Shown here one piece after another: positions 60,875 through 64,000 of a stretch of 64,000 nt of DNA (position 1 is its first letter; the number at the start of each line of letters is the position of its first letter). Position numbers and translations under genes: made by a program. This DNA comes from Kordia antarctica (GTDB lineage Bacteria > Bacteroidota > Bacteroidia > Flavobacteriales > Flavobacteriaceae), in NCBI RefSeq assembly GCF_009901525.1, contig NZ_CP019288.1:4307501-4371500 (forward strand), written 5' to 3'. The notes beneath the pieces were generated by a model, which saw only the letters and a program-made list of their open reading frames with translations, was not told the origin of the DNA and did not search any database.

Positions 60875-62782
60875 ATGCGCATAAAATTATTTTGGATTAC
60901 ACTCTTCTTACTAAGCATAAACTTGGTCACTGCACAAGATGATCTCACAAGTTATTTAACACTTCCGTCAGAATTAACAGAAAATGCAAATGCTGTTGTT
61001 CGATTAGATGAAACCATTGTTGACGTAAGAGCGATCAACGATATGGAAATCTCAGAAAAACGGATTGTAACGGTTCTCAACGAAAAAGGAATCTACAAAA
61101 TTGGAGCTGCTGTTGGTTATGATAACGACATTAAAGTAAAAGATGTAGAAGTTAGAATCTATGACAAATTTGGAAAGCAAATTAAGAAAATTCGTGAACG
61201 CGATTTCATAGATGTAAGTGCTGTTTCTGGCGGAACTATGTATACAGATTCACGTGTAAAATATATTGATTACACACCGACAGAATATCCGTTTACGGCA
61301 GTATTTACAAGTACAATCCAAACCAAAAACACAGCAAACTTGCCAAGTTTCAATCCAATAGGATACTATATAGGAATTCAAAAAAGTCGTTACAAAATTA
61401 CGTATCCATCATCATTTATCTTACACAAAAAAGAACTCAATTTAAAAGAATTTGGAGTTATAAAAGATGAAAAAGAAGGAAAGCTGTCGTATAGTATTGA
61501 AAATTTTCCAGGTATAAAACCTGAATCACTAAGTCCATCAGAATCCGAAATTGAGCCGAAAGTATTCTTAGCGTTAAACAAATTTAGTTATGATGGCGTT
61601 ACCGCCGAAATTAACAATTGGGAAGAATTTGGTTCATGGATGTATCAAAGTTTATTAAATGGTCGTGCAACGGTTGATGCAGAAACAACAGCAACCATTG
61701 AAAACTTAGTGGCAAACGCAACTTCAGATCGTGAAAAAGCAAAAATCATTTATGAATTCATGCAAAACAAAACACGGTATATCAGCGTGCAAGTTGGTAT
61801 TGGAGGTTTTCAGCCAATTCCAGCAAATGAAGTAGACAAAGTTGGGTATGGCGATTGTAAAGGTTTGACAAACTACACCATGGCTTTACTAAAAATTGCA
61901 GGTGTAGAATCGTATTACACGCATGTAGAAGCTGGAAACGAAATAGTAGGTTTCTATGATGACTTTGCGTCGCTAGCACAAGGAAATCATGTGATCTTAA
62001 ACATTCCAAATAATGGTGATGATATCTGGTTGGAATGTACAAGTCAAAAAGTACCTTTTGGTCACATTGGCGACTTTACAGATAATAGAAATGTATTAGT
62101 CATTACACCTGAAGGTGGAAAAATAAAGCGCACGAAAAAATACAGCACAGAAGAAAATCTGCAAGAAACAAATGGTTTGTACACGCTAAACAATGACGGA
62201 AACATCATTGCCGATGTTACTGTGATGACAAAAGGAATTCAGTACGACAGTCGGTATTATCTGCAAGACCGATCTGATGTAGAAAAAGACAAACATTACA
62301 AAAGATATTTTAGAACCGTAAACAACGTAAACATTGATGAAATTGCGCTTAAAAATGATAAAGAAGCAATTGCATTCTCTGAAAAAATAAAATTTAAAGC
62401 AGATGCATATGGTGTCATTACGGGCAATCGTATGTTGTTTGCGCCAAATGCCTTAAACAGATATACAAACATTCCGGATAGATACCGAAATCGTAAATTT
62501 CCATTAGAAATTCAACGCGGTTATTACGATACGGATGCTTACGAAATAAAACTGCCAAATGATTACAAAATAGAAGCCATTCCAGACAATGTAACTTATG
62601 AAACCAAATTCGGAAGTTACTCGTTTACAATTACAAAAAAGGATGATCAAACCTTGCAATATCAAAGAACAATTAAAATAAAAGATGGTTTATATCCAAA
62701 AGAAGCCTATAAAGAATATCGAAAATTTATCAAAAAAATCGTCAAATACGATGGTTCTAAAATCGTATTAATCAAAAAATAA
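60875..62782 (+). CDS. DUF3857 and transglutaminase-like secreted protein
   Basis: I start at the ATG at 60875 (MRIKLFWITLFLLSINLVTA then Q), which gives a signal peptide; the frame upstream to 60788 contains the promoter. The 635-residue protein has an N-terminal DUF3857 beta domain (VVRLDETIVDVRAINDMEIS). A transglutaminase core follows with Cys in GYGDCKGLTNYTMAL and His in YYTHVEAG, then a C-terminal beta domain ending RKFIKKIVKYDGSKIVLI. Such proteins are periplasmic or surface, and their substrates are unknown. A paralogue follows 30 bases downstream. Confidence 0.88.
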   Translation: MRIKLFWITLFLLSINLVTAQDDLTSYLTLPSELTENANAVVRLDETIVDVRAINDMEISEKRIVTVLNEKGIYKIGAAVGYDNDIKVKDVEVRIYDKFGKQIKKIRERDFIDVSAVSGGTMYTDSRVKYIDYTPTEYPFTAVFTSTIQTKNTANLPSFNPIGYYIGIQKSRYKITYPSSFILHKKELNLKEFGVIKDEKEGKLSYSIENFPGIKPESLSPSESEIEPKVFLALNKFSYDGVTAEINNWEEFGSWMYQSLLNGRATVDAETTATIENLVANATSDREKAKIIYEFMQNKTRYISVQVGIGGFQPIPANEVDKVGYGDCKGLTNYTMALLKIAGVESYYTHVEAGNEIVGFYDDFASLAQGNHVILNIPNNGDDIWLECTSQKVPFGHIGDFTDNRNVLVITPEGGKIKRTKKYSTEENLQETNGLYTLNNDGNIIADVTVMTKGIQYDSRYYLQDRSDVEKDKHYKRYFRTVNNVNIDEIALKNDKEAIAFSEKIKFKADAYGVITGNRMLFAPNALNRYTNIPDRYRNRKFPLEIQRGYYDTDAYEIKLPNDYKIEAIPDNVTYETKFGSYSFTITKKDDQTLQYQRTIKIKDGLYPKEAYKEYRKFIKKIVKYDGSKIVLIKK

Positions 62783-62812
62783 CAAAGTATCACTACTAAC
62801 AAATTCACACAG

Positions 62813-64000
62813 ATGAAAAAATACATCGTACTCGCGTTTGCATTTGTATGTTTCGCAACAATCAATGCACAAGAGGTTAAATTTGGAGACATTTCCAAAG
62901 CAGCATTAGAAGAAAAACAACATCCAAAAGATCCTGAGGCAAATGCAGCTGTCTTATACACAAGTACATACTGTTTCATACGTTATACAAGTGGATTGGG
63001 TTTTCAGCTAGAAACAGAAATTCATACACGAATCAAAATCTATAACAAAGATGGTTTTAATTGGGCAAATCATTACATACCATTATACAAAGGAAATAGT
63101 GCCGATCGTGAAAAAGTTGCCAACTTAAAAGCATACACGTACAACTTAGAAGATGGGAAAATAAAAGATACCAAACTAAGAAAAGACGGAATCTTCAAGG
63201 AAAAACGTTCTGAATACATAAGCGTGCAAAAAATAACAATGCCTAACATTAAAGAAGGTTGTATTGTAGAGTTTAAGTACAAAATGATTTCTCCATATAT
63301 CGGAAATGTAAACGAAATTCACTTTCAATATGACATTCCTGTAAATAAAATTGATGTTATATTTCAAACGCCAGAATATTATACTTTCAAAAAACATTAC
63401 AAAGGATACTTTAGACTGAATCCAAAAGAAACTAGCAAAAACGGTAAAATTGGTACAGCTTCTGGATCGAACTTTTCAAGCAGAGAACATTCAGGTTTTA
63501 GTCAAGGAAGCCTCGAATTTACATATTATATCACAAAATTTGATTTAAAAGATGTGCCCGCACTAAAAGAAGAAAGCTTTGTAACTAACATTGAAAACTA
63601 TCGAAGTGCTGTAAAATTTGAATTATCACAAATTCAAATGCCAAAAAGAATACCACAATATGTAGTACAATCTTGGGATGACGTTGTCAAAACTATCTAC
63701 AGAAGTCCGTTATTTGGAGGGCAATTAGAAAAAAACTCATACTTTAAAAGTGATATTGATGGATTGATTGCAGGTGTTTCTGGCGATATGCAAAAAGCAG
63801 CATTAATCTACAATTATGTACGAAACAAAGTAAAATGGAATGGAAGCTACGGGAAATATACAGATGTTGGTGTTCGTAAAGCATATAAAGAAAATGCTGG
63901 AAATGTAGCAGATATGAACTTAATGCTCACAGCAATGTTGCGCTATGCTGGCGTAAATGCCAATCCTGTAATTCTAAGTACGCGACTTCATGGAATAAAA
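62813..64000 (+). CDS. DUF3857 domain protein, N-terminal part (cut by window edge)
   Basis: ATG at 62813 opens a signal peptide (MKKYIVLAFAFVCFATINAQ) and 396 codons run open to the window end. It has a DUF3857-like domain (about 50-250) and a transglutaminase-like fold from about 310 (NYVRNKVKWNGSYGKY ... GNVADMNLMLTAMLRYAGVN). In the paralogue encoded upstream the matching segment is GDCKGLTN with the catalytic Cys. Here it is GNVADMNL, without Cys, so this copy is probably not a cysteine transferase. The gene continues beyond 64000. Confidence 0.85.
   Translation, partial: MKKYIVLAFAFVCFATINAQEVKFGDISKAALEEKQHPKDPEANAAVLYTSTYCFIRYTSGLGFQLETEIHTRIKIYNKDGFNWANHYIPLYKGNSADREKVANLKAYTYNLEDGKIKDTKLRKDGIFKEKRSEYISVQKITMPNIKEGCIVEFKYKMISPYIGNVNEIHFQYDIPVNKIDVIFQTPEYYTFKKHYKGYFRLNPKETSKNGKIGTASGSNFSSREHSGFSQGSLEFTYYITKFDLKDVPALKEESFVTNIENYRSAVKFELSQIQMPKRIPQYVVQSWDDVVKTIYRSPLFGGQLEKNSYFKSDIDGLIAGVSGDMQKAALIYNYVRNKVKWNGSYGKYTDVGVRKAYKENAGNVADMNLMLTAMLRYAGVNANPVILSTRLHGIK

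Overview
The window is AT-rich chromosomal DNA from a marine-type member of the Flavobacteriaceae. Supporting signs are GLPGLI-family secreted proteins, the gliding-motility ATPase GldA, a type IX secretion (T9SS) C-terminal sorting domain, CarboxypepD_reg/outer-membrane beta-barrel proteins, exact TAnnTTTG minus-7 promoter boxes, and lanthipeptide-like precursors with Bacteroidetes leaders. A Kordia-like genus is my best guess; that is inference. No rRNA, tRNA, CRISPR array, prophage or replication origin was seen.

Layout. 1-8.7 kb: end of a sensor kinase, a thioredoxin-like membrane protein, two GLPGLI proteins with an outer-membrane barrel protein, and a large lipoprotein. 8.9-16.8 kb: small unknowns, a NarL-type two-component pair, a stand-alone caspase/CHAT-like protein, a PqiA-like membrane protein, an oxidoreductase, and an HNH-nuclease toxin with a leader-like N-terminus typical of extracellular contractile injection system cargo. 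17-34 kb: a sulfur/methionine hub (metK; metY-metX-thrA; metZ; DUF2061-cysH-cysD-cysN; sulfite reductase with siroheme synthesis and a ferredoxin-NADP reductase). 34-46 kb: a lanthipeptide-like precursor, a large T9SS cargo protein, a methyltransferase-like protein, then a SAM-I riboswitch with split metH and metF. 46-57 kb: seven more lanthipeptide-like precursors in two clusters, surrounding outer-membrane proteins, gldA and an aromatic operon (pheA, aminotransferase, tyrA, DAHP synthase/chorismate mutase). 57-64 kb: a frameshifted secreted protein, rsgA, dtd and two DUF3857/transglutaminase proteins, the last cut by the window edge.

The most striking content is regulatory. Three very short ORFs rich in Cys (and Met) codons lie before metY (two in tandem) and before the sulfite reductase gene, and one rich in Phe/Tyr codons lies before pheA. 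Each is followed by an intrinsic terminator. In three of the four, codons just past the Cys or Phe/Tyr run repeat part of the terminator 3' arm and could pair with its 5' arm. That is the logic of a ribosome-stalling attenuator. metK has a SAM-II-like leader starting at its promoter, and the metH locus has a clear SAM-I riboswitch, so amino-acid and SAM sensing appear to cover sulfur uptake, homocysteine formation, methylation and aromatic synthesis.

A second striking feature is a DUF559 (Vsr-like) nuclease domain bounded by 25-28 bp inverted repeats and inserted in frame in a linker of MetH. Intergenic regions are full of heptanucleotide tandem repeats, dispersed nested palindromes and local tandem duplications that copied the 3' ends of thrA and of the DAHP synthase gene.
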